The notes under the pieces are model-generated. The model did no database searches and had not been told where the DNA came from. It was given only the letters and a program-made list of their open reading frames with translations. Shown here in pieces: positions 1 to 6,795 of a stretch of DNA of 12,164 nucleotides. Source of the DNA: an uncultured bacterium (lineage in GTDB: Bacteria; Desulfobacterota; Desulfobulbia; Desulfobulbales; Desulfobulbaceae); contig CAITZN010000253.1 of assembly GCA_903896915.1 (NCBI GenBank), positions 1-12,164 of the forward strand, written 5' to 3'. Numbering within the stretch: the stretch's first letter is position 1; every line of letters starts with the position of its first letter. Both the position numbers and the translations under genes were made by a program.

Positions 1-42
1 AAGTCTCTTTATATCCTTAATAATATCATCGATCCTACTCAT
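1..42 (-). CDS. 5' end of an unidentified leftward gene (partial)
   Basis: Reading leftward from an ATG at 42-40 gives 14 codons, MSRIDDIIKDIKRL, before the window ends. An AGGAG ribosome binding site at 56-52 lies 9 bases upstream of the ATG, which is close to ideal and is the main reason for the call. The frame is also open upstream of the ATG as far as 120, but the well-placed ribosome binding site favours the ATG. The short amphipathic start resembles the first helix of many proteins, HDOD-domain signalling proteins among them, but 14 residues cannot identify a family. The gene would be transcribed away from the methyltransferase gene at 435. Confidence 0.45.
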   Translation of the reverse strand, partial: MSRIDDIIKDIKRL

Positions 43-420
43 GCGATACCGCTCCTCTTGAAAACATCTCTTTTGAAAATGTTCTTGTGAAAGTTGCTCG
101 AATTTTCGATATCGCAGGAGTCACCACATCAATAACTATACGATATTTAAGAATACGTTATTCCTCTTACATTGGGAATCCCGGAGACAGCATTTGCAAC
201 GTAACCACCTAAAATTCAACGAGATGGTCCAACAGATCAACCCAATAACAAAGCTATTGAAAAGAGGTACTAAAGATTCGACCGCGGCACACCATCTATT
301 CCAGCGTTTTTCAAAATAACACCATTCACGAGTGCTTCATTGTGCCCCCTGGATGTATCGACTAAAATTTCTAACGGGAAATACGCTCTGCCTTTCAATG
401 TTTCCCCCCTGCAACCTTTA
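35..420 (-). pseudogene. possible decayed leftward coding region, frameshifted
   Basis: This stretch without an intact gene is AT-richer than the rest of the window. Leftward, one frame reads sensibly from about 420 to 273 (including EALVNGVILKNAGIDGVP), then meets TAG at 272-270 and two TGA codons. It resumes from 215 to 150 (GGYVANAVSGIPNVRGIT) and ends at TAA 149-147. A neighbouring frame is then open from 157 to a TAG at 37-35 (includes YRIVIDVVTPAISKIR), and that stop overlaps the ATG of the leftward gene at 42. Protein-like pieces that need several stops and a frame change to join suggest a decayed gene, but chance open frames in an AT-rich spacer are a real alternative. A tiny separate frame from TTG 398 to 270 (42 residues), preceded by AGGGGGG, is another possibility. 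No family is recognised. Confidence 0.22.
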
Positions 421-434
421 CAAACAAGTCATTG

Positions 435-1268
435 ATGAACCTTAGACAAACCCTGCAAGCCCTTTTCCCCGAGGTTCTACCCGAACTAATACCTGGCGGC
501 TTCGACCGGGTCGGCGACATTGCCGTGGTCATTGTGCCGCCGGAACTGGAAGCGCTGGAGCGGGATATTGGCGAGGCCATCCTGGCACTGCACAAAACCA
601 TCCGAGTGGTAGCTAAACGCAACGGCAAGTATAGCGGTGAATACCGCACCCTGCCGCTGGCGATTATTGCCGGGGAAGAACGCCTGACGACTCTGCACCG
701 GGAAAACGGGGTGAACCTTCACCTCGACCTCGCTCATGTATATTTTTCGGTGCGTTCCGCCCATGAGCGGGCTCGAATCGCCACCTTAATCGAGCCCGGC
801 GAGAGTGTCGCTGTACTCTGCTCGGGCATCGGCCCCTTCCCTCTGATTATTGGTCGCCACAGCAAGGCGGGAAAAGTCATTGGCATTGAAAAGAATCCCA
901 TCGCCCATGGCTATGCGCTGCAGAACCTCAGGGCCAACCGGAAAATCGCAAGCGTCCGCTTCTTTGAAGGCGATGCCGCCCAGATGTTGCCTTCGCTGAA
1001 CCACCGATTCGACCGCATCCTCATAGTCCTCCCCCACGGAGGCGAATCCTTGCTCCCTAGCTCACTAGCTGCGCTCAAGCCAAGCGGCACCCTCCATTTC
1101 TACGACATGCAGGCCAAGGGTTGCAGCAGCGCTACGTGTGCCAAAGTGGTAACTGCCTGCCGGGATCACGGCCGCCGGATACGCCGGTTTGAGGTGACAA
1201 CCTGCGGGCATTGCGGGCCGACCGTGCACCGGGTCTGCCTGGATGCGGTGATCGATACCACCGAGTGA
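435..1268 (+). CDS. Trm5/TYW2-like class I SAM-dependent methyltransferase
   Basis: 277 residues from ATG 435; an in-frame TTG lies just before it, and no strong ribosome binding site is visible. Residues 23-100 match the D2 domain that precedes the catalytic domain in archaeal and eukaryotic Trm5 (GDIAVVIVP, then GEYRTLPLAIIAGEE). The catalytic part follows: YFSVRSAHER (103-112, with the Arg conserved in Trm5), a SAM-binding loop at LCSGIGPF (128-135), the acidic ribose-binding strand IEKNP (151-155), GD (179-180) and a VLP motif (198-200) where Trm5 enzymes usually carry NLP. Trm5 makes N1-methylguanosine at tRNA position 37; TYW2 relatives act on the same base during wyosine formation. Most bacteria use the unrelated TrmD for this. 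The C-terminus has Cys at 230, 235, 242, 257, 260 and 268, including CGHCGP. The exact substrate is unknown; family membership is well supported. Confidence 0.8.
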   Translation: MNLRQTLQALFPEVLPELIPGGFDRVGDIAVVIVPPELEALERDIGEAILALHKTIRVVAKRNGKYSGEYRTLPLAIIAGEERLTTLHRENGVNLHLDLAHVYFSVRSAHERARIATLIEPGESVAVLCSGIGPFPLIIGRHSKAGKVIGIEKNPIAHGYALQNLRANRKIASVRFFEGDAAQMLPSLNHRFDRILIVLPHGGESLLPSSLAALKPSGTLHFYDMQAKGCSSATCAKVVTACRDHGRRIRRFEVTTCGHCGPTVHRVCLDAVIDTTE

Positions 1269-1300
1269 GAGCCAACTTTCCCCGCCCCTGGTCACTTTGT

Positions 1301-1329
1301 TTGCAGTTCTTGCCCGCCTGTGCTATTTT
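1301..1329 (+). promoter_or_regulatory. possible sigma-70 promoter for the TPR gene
   Basis: TTGCAG at 1301-1306 and TATTTT at 1324-1329 are separated by 17 bases, in the 124-base gap upstream of the TPR gene. The -35 matches the consensus in only three positions and the -10 in four, so this is a weak candidate. Confidence 0.28.
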
Positions 1330-1392
1330 CAGCCCATCATGCGACCTGCAAAGCGCCGCAGGACTTCCAACCCTTACCCTGGAGAAGAATCG

Positions 1393-1977
1393 GTGGACAA
1401 CATTGGTTATGTAAAAAAACAGACCCTGTATCTGGCCATAGTCGCGGCCTTGATCATCGGCTTTCTCGGCGGAGTGGTGTATTCCGTCTATCGTGCTCCG
1501 GCAGATAACGCCCAGCCGCATACAGCGGAGCAACAGAAGGCAGCCGCCGAGGCTATCGTTTCCCTGGAAAAGGCGACCAGCGACAATCCGGGCAACGGCC
1601 AGACCTGGGTGGAACTGGGCCATGCCTATTTCGACACCGGCCAGGCCAAGAAGGCCATTGCCGCCTATACCAAAGCCCTGGAACTGCTGCCTGGTGATCT
1701 TAACGTCATGACTGATCTCGGGGTCATGTATCACGAGGACAAGCAGCACCAGAAGGCTATCGACCTCTTTGACCAGGTCCTGAAACTCGACCCTCAACAT
1801 GAACAGTCCCGGTTCAACAAAGGCGTGGTTCTGCTTACAGGACTGGGCGACCGCAAGCGGGCCATTGCCGAATGGAAGACGCTTGTCCAGTACAAACCCA
1901 TGGCAGCCGCCCCCTCTGGGGCAGCGGTAAGCGAACTGATCAAGCAGTTAGAAAATGAGGATCAACCTAAAAAATAG
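1393..1977 (+). CDS. membrane-anchored tetratricopeptide repeat protein
   Basis: 194 residues from a GTG start at 1393. GGAG at 1381-1384 sits 8 bases upstream, which is why this start is preferred over the in-frame ATG codons at 1297 and 1339. Residues 11-33 form one hydrophobic segment (LYLAIVAALIIGFLGGVVYS) after a short Lys-containing N-terminus, so an inner-membrane anchor with the rest in the periplasm is likely. About three TPR helix pairs follow at roughly 69-102 (WVELGHAYFDTGQAKKAIAAY), 103-136 (DLGVMYHEDKQHQKAIDLF) and 137-170 (FNKGVVLLTG). TPR domains bind partner proteins; similar small anchored TPR proteins occur in cytochrome c maturation and cell-envelope assembly, but nothing here identifies the partner. 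It lies between the methyltransferase gene and ilvB with separate spacing on both sides, so its function cannot be inferred from context. Confidence 0.85.
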   Translation: MDNIGYVKKQTLYLAIVAALIIGFLGGVVYSVYRAPADNAQPHTAEQQKAAAEAIVSLEKATSDNPGNGQTWVELGHAYFDTGQAKKAIAAYTKALELLPGDLNVMTDLGVMYHEDKQHQKAIDLFDQVLKLDPQHEQSRFNKGVVLLTGLGDRKRAIAEWKTLVQYKPMAAAPSGAAVSELIKQLENEDQPKK

Positions 1978-2019
1978 GCATGGACGATGGCTCGATCTTG
2001 GCGGCGCCCGGTTTCCCGC

Positions 2020-2048
2020 TTGACAGCTATTTTTATCACCTATATATT
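2020..2048 (+). promoter_or_regulatory. strong sigma-70 promoter upstream of ilvB
   Basis: TTGACA at 2020-2025 is a perfect -35 box and TATATT at 2043-2048 a good -10 box, separated by exactly 17 bases, in an AT-rich pocket of a GC-rich region. Transcription would begin near 2055, leaving an untranslated leader of about 180 bases before ilvB. Confidence 0.7.
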
Positions 2049-2054
2049 TTTATG

Positions 2055-2237
2055 TCTTATCTGTCAGATGTTTAGGCTGCAGGCGTGTCGATAGATAGCG
2101 AAGAAAATTGGATATGTCGGGCCGATAGTGCTCATTGCGCTGGCAGCACCGTCTATCAGGCAACAGGCTAACCGACCGAACGAACTTAATAATGCACCTC
2201 CTGAGCGGGACCTCAAATCAAAGAAAGGAATAACTTT
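2055..2237 (+). promoter_or_regulatory. ilvB leader region with a stem-loop
   Basis: The predicted transcript carries a long leader before ilvB. It can form a stem-loop in which GATA GTGCT (2124-2132) pairs with AGCAC (2145-2149) and TATC (2154-2157), the outer helix being offset by four bases. No run of T follows, so it is not a simple terminator. A frame from GTG 2128 (VLIALAAPSI at its start, 37 residues) stops at TGA 2239-2241, overlapping the ilvB ATG, but has no clear ribosome binding site. Leader-mediated control of acetolactate synthase genes is common in bacteria; that this leader does so is inference. The T-box core motif was not seen. Confidence 0.35.
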
Positions 2238-3944
2238 ATGAGTAAAATAAAAGGGTCACAAGCCATTATCAAATGTCTGCAGGAAGAAGGCGTGGAACTC
2301 CTTTTCGGGTATCCCGGTGGTGCTGTTATCGAACTCTACGACGAGCTGTGCAAAAGCAGCATTCGACATGTTCTGGTCCGTCACGAACAGGGCGCGGTGC
2401 ATGCAGCTGACGGTTTTGCCAGGGCCACCGGCAGGGTTGGTGTCGCTCTGCTGACCTCCGGTCCCGGGGCCACCAACGGCGTCACCGGCATTGCCACCGC
2501 CTATTGCGACTCGATTCCTCTAGTGGTGCTGACCGGCCAGGTGCCGCGAGCGCTGATCGGTAACGACGCCTTCCAAGAGGTCGATATTGTCGGCATTACC
2601 CGGCCCTGCACCAAGCACAACTATCTGGTCAATGACCCGGATGATCTGGTGCCGGTGCTGCGCGAGGCCTTCTATCTCGCCGCCTCCGGTCGGCCCGGCC
2701 CGGTTTTGGTTGACCTGCCCAAGGATATCATCGCCTCGATGATCACTTATCCGCCGAAAAAGAAAGAACCGGTCAAGATGCAGACCTACCAGCCCCACAC
2801 CGAGCCGCATCCCAACCAGGTGGAAAAGGCATGCAGGGCCTGCCTCAAGGCCAAACGACCCGTACTGTATGTCGGCGGCGGCGTCATTTCCTCTAACAGT
2901 AATGAGGAGTTGACCCACCTGGCCCGGCGACTCAACATCCCGGTGACCATGACCCTGATGGGCCTGGGCGGCTTTCCGGGCACCGACCACCTGTCACTCG
3001 GCATGCTCGGCATGCACGGCAGTTATGCCGCCAATATGGCGGTCGCTAAGAGTGACCTGCTGATTGCTGTGGGCTCCCGTTTTGACGACCGGGTCACCGG
3101 TCGCCTCGACGCCTTTGCCCCGCAGGCCAAGATCATCCATATCGATATCGACCCCACCTCAATCAGCAAAAACGTTGTGGTCGACATACCCATTGTCGCT
3201 GACTGCAAGCTCGCCCTCCAAGCCATGAACAACTGGCTGGATAAATCCGATGAGTATAATCGCCAGGAAATTGCCGAACAGCATCAGCCCTGGGTCGAAC
3301 AGGTCTTGGAGTGGAATGCCAAGCACCCGCTGGCCTACATGGAAGCTGGTGAAATCATCAAGCCTCAATATGTCATTGAAAAATTGCATGAGCTGACCGG
3401 CGGTAACGCCATCATCACCACCGAGGTCGGCCAGAATCAGATGTGGGCCGCCCAGTTCTATAAATTCAACCACCCCCGTCGGCTCCTGACCTCAGGTGGA
3501 CTTGGCACCATGGGCTACGGCCTGCCAGCGGCCATTGGCGCCCAGATGGCCTTTCCTGATGCGACCGTTATCGATGTCGCCGGCGACGGCTCAATCCAGA
3601 TGAACATCCAGGAACTGGCCACGGCCAGGGAATGTGGTGCTCCGGTCAAAATAGCCATCCTCAACAACAACTACTTGGGTATGGTGCGGCAGTGGCAGGA
3701 GCTCTTCTACAACCGCCACTATGCCTCCACCGTGATGGAGGTCACCCCGGATTTCGTCGCTCTGGCCCAGGCCTATGGCGCGGTCGGCCTGCGGGCCAAA
3801 ACCAAAGCCGAGGTGGAACCGGTTATCAGAGAAGCACTGGCCACCAAAAATGTAGTGATCATGGATTTCTCCATCCACCGCGAAGAAGGCGTTTTCCCAA
3901 TGGTGCCGGCAGGCAAGGCCACCACCGAGATGCTGCTGGTGTAA
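2238..3944 (+). CDS. ilvB: acetolactate synthase, large catalytic subunit
   Basis: 568 residues, the usual length. This thiamine-diphosphate enzyme condenses two pyruvates to acetolactate, or pyruvate with 2-oxobutyrate to acetohydroxybutyrate, the first common step of valine, leucine and isoleucine synthesis. The N-terminal pyrimidine-binding domain carries the catalytic Glu at 50 (RHEQGAVHAADGFARATG, 48-65). SGPGATN (74-80) and AFQEVDIVGITRP (111-123) are typical of the family. The central FAD-binding domain includes GSRFDDRVTGR (279-289). The C-terminal domain has the diphosphate and metal motif GDGS (449-452) ending in NNN (476-478), followed by GMVRQWQELF (481-490). ATG 2238 follows an AAAGGA ribosome binding site at a good distance. 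ilvN follows after 84 bases, so the two subunits are probably cotranscribed. Confidence 0.97.
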   Translation: MSKIKGSQAIIKCLQEEGVELLFGYPGGAVIELYDELCKSSIRHVLVRHEQGAVHAADGFARATGRVGVALLTSGPGATNGVTGIATAYCDSIPLVVLTGQVPRALIGNDAFQEVDIVGITRPCTKHNYLVNDPDDLVPVLREAFYLAASGRPGPVLVDLPKDIIASMITYPPKKKEPVKMQTYQPHTEPHPNQVEKACRACLKAKRPVLYVGGGVISSNSNEELTHLARRLNIPVTMTLMGLGGFPGTDHLSLGMLGMHGSYAANMAVAKSDLLIAVGSRFDDRVTGRLDAFAPQAKIIHIDIDPTSISKNVVVDIPIVADCKLALQAMNNWLDKSDEYNRQEIAEQHQPWVEQVLEWNAKHPLAYMEAGEIIKPQYVIEKLHELTGGNAIITTEVGQNQMWAAQFYKFNHPRRLLTSGGLGTMGYGLPAAIGAQMAFPDATVIDVAGDGSIQMNIQELATARECGAPVKIAILNNNYLGMVRQWQELFYNRHYASTVMEVTPDFVALAQAYGAVGLRAKTKAEVEPVIREALATKNVVIMDFSIHREEGVFPMVPAGKATTEMLLV

Positions 3945-4028
3945 GGACTGCCCGGGAACAAAACCGTTGACCGGCGTATGAGCCGCTCGACTTGAACAGA
4001 CACCTATCGTCGAACAGGACCTTTTATT

Positions 4029-4511
4029 ATGAAACATACCCTTTCCGTCTTACTGCGCAATCGACCCGGCGCCCTCTCGCGCGTCACCGGGCTCTTCAGT
4101 GGCCGCTGCTTCAATATTGAAAGCCTCTGTGTAGCCGAGACTTTCGACCCTCAGGTTTCCTGCCTGACCGTGGTCACCGAAGGTGAAGCGTCCATCATCG
4201 AACAGGTAACCAAGCAGCTGCACAAATTGATCGACGTTATTAAGGTCAACGACGTCAGCGAAGGCGATTTCGTTGAACGGGAGATGGCCCTGATCCGGGT
4301 CAAGGCCGAAGCCGCAACCAGGGCCGAGGTGCTGCGGATTATCGATATCTTCCGCGGCAAGGTAGTGGATGTCAGCCCCACCTCTTATGCCCTGGAAGTC
4401 ACCGGTTCCGAATCCAAGATCAAGGCGGTGATCGATATCCTCCGGCCTATTGGCATCAAAGAAATCGTCAGGACTGGTAAAATAGCCATGTTGCGGGCCC
4501 CAAAAAAATAA
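4029..4511 (+). CDS. ilvN: acetolactate synthase, small regulatory subunit
   Basis: 160 residues, the normal size for the long form of this subunit (ilvN/ilvH). It binds IlvB, raises its activity and usually gives feedback inhibition by valine. The N-terminal ACT domain occupies roughly residues 1-75: HTLSVLLRNRPGALSRVTGL (3-22) is the classic opening, and FNIESLCVAET follows. The C-terminal domain runs to the end and contains REMALIRVKAEA and GKVVDVSP. ATG 4029 has AGGA about 9-10 bases upstream. In many relatives the ketol-acid reductoisomerase gene ilvC comes next, but here psd follows after 78 bases. Confidence 0.96.
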   Translation: MKHTLSVLLRNRPGALSRVTGLFSGRCFNIESLCVAETFDPQVSCLTVVTEGEASIIEQVTKQLHKLIDVIKVNDVSEGDFVEREMALIRVKAEAATRAEVLRIIDIFRGKVVDVSPTSYALEVTGSESKIKAVIDILRPIGIKEIVRTGKIAMLRAPKK

Positions 4512-4512
4512 A

Positions 4513-4536
4513 GGCTTGAACACCGGCAAACAAGCC
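4513..4536 (+). other. stem-loop just after ilvN
   Basis: GGCTTG (4513-4518) is perfectly complementary to CAAGCC (4531-4536) across a 12-base loop, starting two bases after the ilvN stop codon. No T-tract follows, so it is not a convincing intrinsic terminator. It could be an RNA-stability or processing element in the ilvN-psd gap. Confidence 0.25.
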
Positions 4537-4589
4537 ATACAGGCTCGCTGTGCACTTAAGCGCCCGGTATCCTCTTCCTCGGAATTTTC

Positions 4590-5255
4590 ATGCAAAAAAC
4601 AGAACTCCCCATGGCCAGCGAAGGCTACCCTTTCATTCTGTTCAGCGGTTTCACAACCCTGATCTGTAGCCTGCTTGACTTCCCCATCCCGGCTCTCATT
4701 TGCCTGCTGCTCACCGGATTTATCACCTATTTTTTCCGCGACCCCTGCCGAGTGCTGCCCGACGAACCAAATGCGATCGTCTGTCCGGCCGACGGCAAGG
4801 TCATTGTCGTGCGCGAGGTTGATGACGATCGGTTCCTGCAGCAACGAGTCATAAAGATCTCCATTTTTATGGATGTTTTCAATGTCCATGTCAACCGCAT
4901 CCCTTTTGCAGGAACAGTGGAACGCGTAGTTCTGTCGCCGGGAAAATTCTATGCCGCCGACAAAGACACGGCTGTGCTCAATAATGAGTACTGTGCGGTC
5001 ACAATCCAAACCCCTGACAACCACCGATATACGATCGTACAAATCGCCGGCCTGATTGCCCGCCGCATCGTCTGCCGTGCGGAAAAGGGCGACCAAGTTG
5101 TTGCCGGGCAGCGCTTCGGTTTAATCAGGTTCGGTTCGCGCGTCGACCTCTACTTACCGCTGTCGACCCAGGTCAGGGTCAGCGAAGGCCAGAAGGTTAC
5201 GGCCGGTGAAACAGTGCTCGGTATTCTCGAACCAACCAGCCCACCAATCACCTAA
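4590..5255 (+). CDS. psd: phosphatidylserine decarboxylase proenzyme
   Basis: 221 residues, matching the short class of this enzyme found in many bacteria and archaea. It decarboxylates phosphatidylserine to phosphatidylethanolamine at the inner membrane. Two adjacent hydrophobic segments at about 13-28 and 33-49 anchor it. Family motifs follow: CPADGKV (65-71), SIFMDVFNVHVNRIPFAGTV (91-110) and KGDQVVAGQRFGLIRFGSRVD (ending at 186). FGS at 181-183 is the self-cleavage site: the chain breaks between Gly182 and Ser183, and the Ser becomes the pyruvoyl cofactor of the small alpha chain. ATG 4590 is taken as the start; ATG 4611 (residue 8) is an alternative, and neither has a strong ribosome binding site. 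Its substrate is made by pssA downstream. Confidence 0.94.
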   Translation: MQKTELPMASEGYPFILFSGFTTLICSLLDFPIPALICLLLTGFITYFFRDPCRVLPDEPNAIVCPADGKVIVVREVDDDRFLQQRVIKISIFMDVFNVHVNRIPFAGTVERVVLSPGKFYAADKDTAVLNNEYCAVTIQTPDNHRYTIVQIAGLIARRIVCRAEKGDQVVAGQRFGLIRFGSRVDLYLPLSTQVRVSEGQKVTAGETVLGILEPTSPPIT

Positions 5256-5262
5256 GATTCAT

Positions 5263-5291
5263 TTGCCTAGCTCCTCATTGTCTCGTATAAT
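5263..5291 (+). promoter_or_regulatory. candidate sigma-70 promoter for the pssA operon
   Basis: TTGCCT at 5263-5268 and a perfect TATAAT at 5286-5291 are 17 bases apart, immediately after the psd stop codon. A transcript starting near 5298 would have a leader of about 110 bases before the preferred pssA start. It would serve pssA and the tightly packed genes that follow. Confidence 0.55.
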
Positions 5292-5411
5292 ATGAGTAAT
5301 AAGCTAAGGTAACGAAACAGCACCGGTTGCCCATCTATAACCAGCAGCCGGATTGACGACAACAGTTGCATGGCACCGCATTGCAGCGGCAAAATCTACA
5401 AAGAGCAGATC

Positions 5412-6173
5412 ATGGAAAGCACCACACCTCCATCCAACCGATTTTATATAGTCCCCTGCATGCTGACCATTTGCAGCCTGTTCAGCGGCTTCTATTCGAT
5501 GATAGCCTCGATCAACGGCCATTTTTTTGCGGCCGGTGTCGCCATCTTGATTGCCGCTGTTTTTGATGGCCTCGATGGCCGGGTGGCGCGCATGACCGGC
5601 TCGACCTCGACCTTCGGCATGGAGCTCGACAGCCTCTGCGACATGGTCTCTTTTGGGGTAGCGCCTGGACTGCTCGCCTACCTCTGGGCACTGACCCCCT
5701 ATGGCCGATACGGCTGGCTAGCTGGCTTCCTCTATGTGGCTGCCACCGCCCTCCGCCTAGCCCGATTCAATTCCCAGAGCCTGGCCACCCCGACGAGCCA
5801 CGACTTCACTGGCTTGCCCTGTCCGGCTGCCGCAGGTGTAATCGCGACAGCCGTCATGTTCAGCAACAATGTCTTTAAGACAACCGACACTGTTCAACAT
5901 ATCTCCGTGCTCCTCGTGGTTTACCTTCTTTCCTATCTAATGGTTTCCACTCACAAATATTCAAGTTTTAAACACATTGATATCCCGAAGGAAAAACGGT
6001 TTCAACTGATCGTCGGCATGATCCTGCTGCTGATCCTGCTGGCCAGCGACCCGCAGAAAACACTGTTCCCAGCGCTCTTCCTCTATATCCTGTCCGGTCC
6101 AGTCCTGGCCATCAAGGCCCGACTTACCAAGAAGAAGCCAGTGCCTGTCCATCTGGACAATCCACCCCTCTAA
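5412..6173 (+). CDS. pssA: CDP-diacylglycerol-serine O-phosphatidyltransferase
   Basis: 253 residues from ATG 5412; an in-frame ATG at 5370 would add 14 residues, but these do not resemble the family start. The enzyme transfers serine onto CDP-diacylglycerol to give phosphatidylserine in the inner membrane. The diagnostic CDP-alcohol phosphotransferase motif is complete: Asp52, then D55-G-x2-A-R (55-60), Gly69, Asp73 and Asp77, the Asp residues holding the metal ions and CDP group. Several hydrophobic segments before and after the motif (about 13-30, 36-51, 78-93, 96-112, 160-177, 191-206 and 211-228) fit a membrane enzyme of the multi-span type. Psd lies upstream, so the two steps from CDP-diacylglycerol to phosphatidylethanolamine are encoded side by side. 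The start has only a weak ribosome binding site (AGAGCAG). Confidence 0.94.
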   Translation: MESTTPPSNRFYIVPCMLTICSLFSGFYSMIASINGHFFAAGVAILIAAVFDGLDGRVARMTGSTSTFGMELDSLCDMVSFGVAPGLLAYLWALTPYGRYGWLAGFLYVAATALRLARFNSQSLATPTSHDFTGLPCPAAAGVIATAVMFSNNVFKTTDTVQHISVLLVVYLLSYLMVSTHKYSSFKHIDIPKEKRFQLIVGMILLLILLASDPQKTLFPALFLYILSGPVLAIKARLTKKKPVPVHLDNPPL

Positions 6174-6206
6174 TCTGCTCACACTTTACGCTCAGGCTCT
6201 TCTCCC

Positions 6207-6791
6207 TTGCGCATTACCGGCGGCAGCGTGCGTGGCCGTAAGCTGGCGGCACCCAAATCAAGCCAAGCCCACATCCGGCCGACCTGCGACCGGGTGCGCG
6301 AAGCCCTCTTCAATATCCTTGCAGACCGAATAGCAGGCAGCAACGTACTCGATCTTTTTGCCGGGACCGGCGCCATCGGCATCGAGGCCCTCAGCAGGGG
6401 CGCATCCTTTGCCCTCTTTGTCGATCAGTCGCTTGAAGCAGGCCGCCTGATCGAAACTAACCTCCGCACCTGTTTCTCCCAGCCACAGGCCGCCTTTGTC
6501 CAGCTCAACCTTGCCACAGCCGTCCATTTGCAGCCTTTGCAAGCCAGAATGCCACCTGCAACCCGGTTCGACCTGGTGTTCATGGACCCGCCCTACCAGA
6601 AAAAACTGGCGGAACACATGCTGGCAGTGGTACAAAAATCGGACATTCTTGCCAACAACGCCCTGATTGTTGTTGAAGAGCACCACAGCGTCATTCTGCC
6701 CGCAGAGGACGGCGTCCTGACTGTCCTCGATCAACGCCGCTACGGAGAAACCAGGATATGGCTTTACGGACAGCAACCGGCGACAAGTTGA
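6207..6791 (+). CDS. rsmD: 16S rRNA (guanine966-N2)-methyltransferase
   Basis: 194 residues from a TTG start at 6207. This start gives the expected opening (M)RITGGSVRGRKL, which matches the normal RsmD N-terminus, and no ATG fits better. RsmD methylates the exocyclic amine of G966 in 16S rRNA during small-subunit assembly. RPTCDRVREALFNIL (24-38) is the family signature; LDLFAGTGAIGIEALSRG (48-65) binds S-adenosylmethionine, and DPPY at 127-130 is the N-methyltransferase catalytic motif. The gene begins 33 bases after pssA and ends 4 bases before coaD, a pairing common across bacteria. The TTG start and weak ribosome binding site suggest modest translation. Confidence 0.95.
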   Translation: MRITGGSVRGRKLAAPKSSQAHIRPTCDRVREALFNILADRIAGSNVLDLFAGTGAIGIEALSRGASFALFVDQSLEAGRLIETNLRTCFSQPQAAFVQLNLATAVHLQPLQARMPPATRFDLVFMDPPYQKKLAEHMLAVVQKSDILANNALIVVEEHHSVILPAEDGVLTVLDQRRYGETRIWLYGQQPATS

Positions 6792-6795
6792 ATTT

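Noticed and set aside
1132..1800. 222-codon minus-strand frame opposite the methyltransferase end and the TPR gene
   Set aside because: It spans the junction of two well-supported plus-strand genes and has no recognisable domain.
2055..2237. T-box riboswitch in the ilvB leader
   Set aside because: The conserved T-box core sequence and an obvious terminator/antiterminator pair were not found.
4050..5096. 348-codon open frame on the minus strand opposite ilvN and psd
   Set aside because: It lies antisense to two clearly recognised genes, has a composition typical of antisense frames and shows no family motif. It is explained by codon bias of the plus-strand genes.
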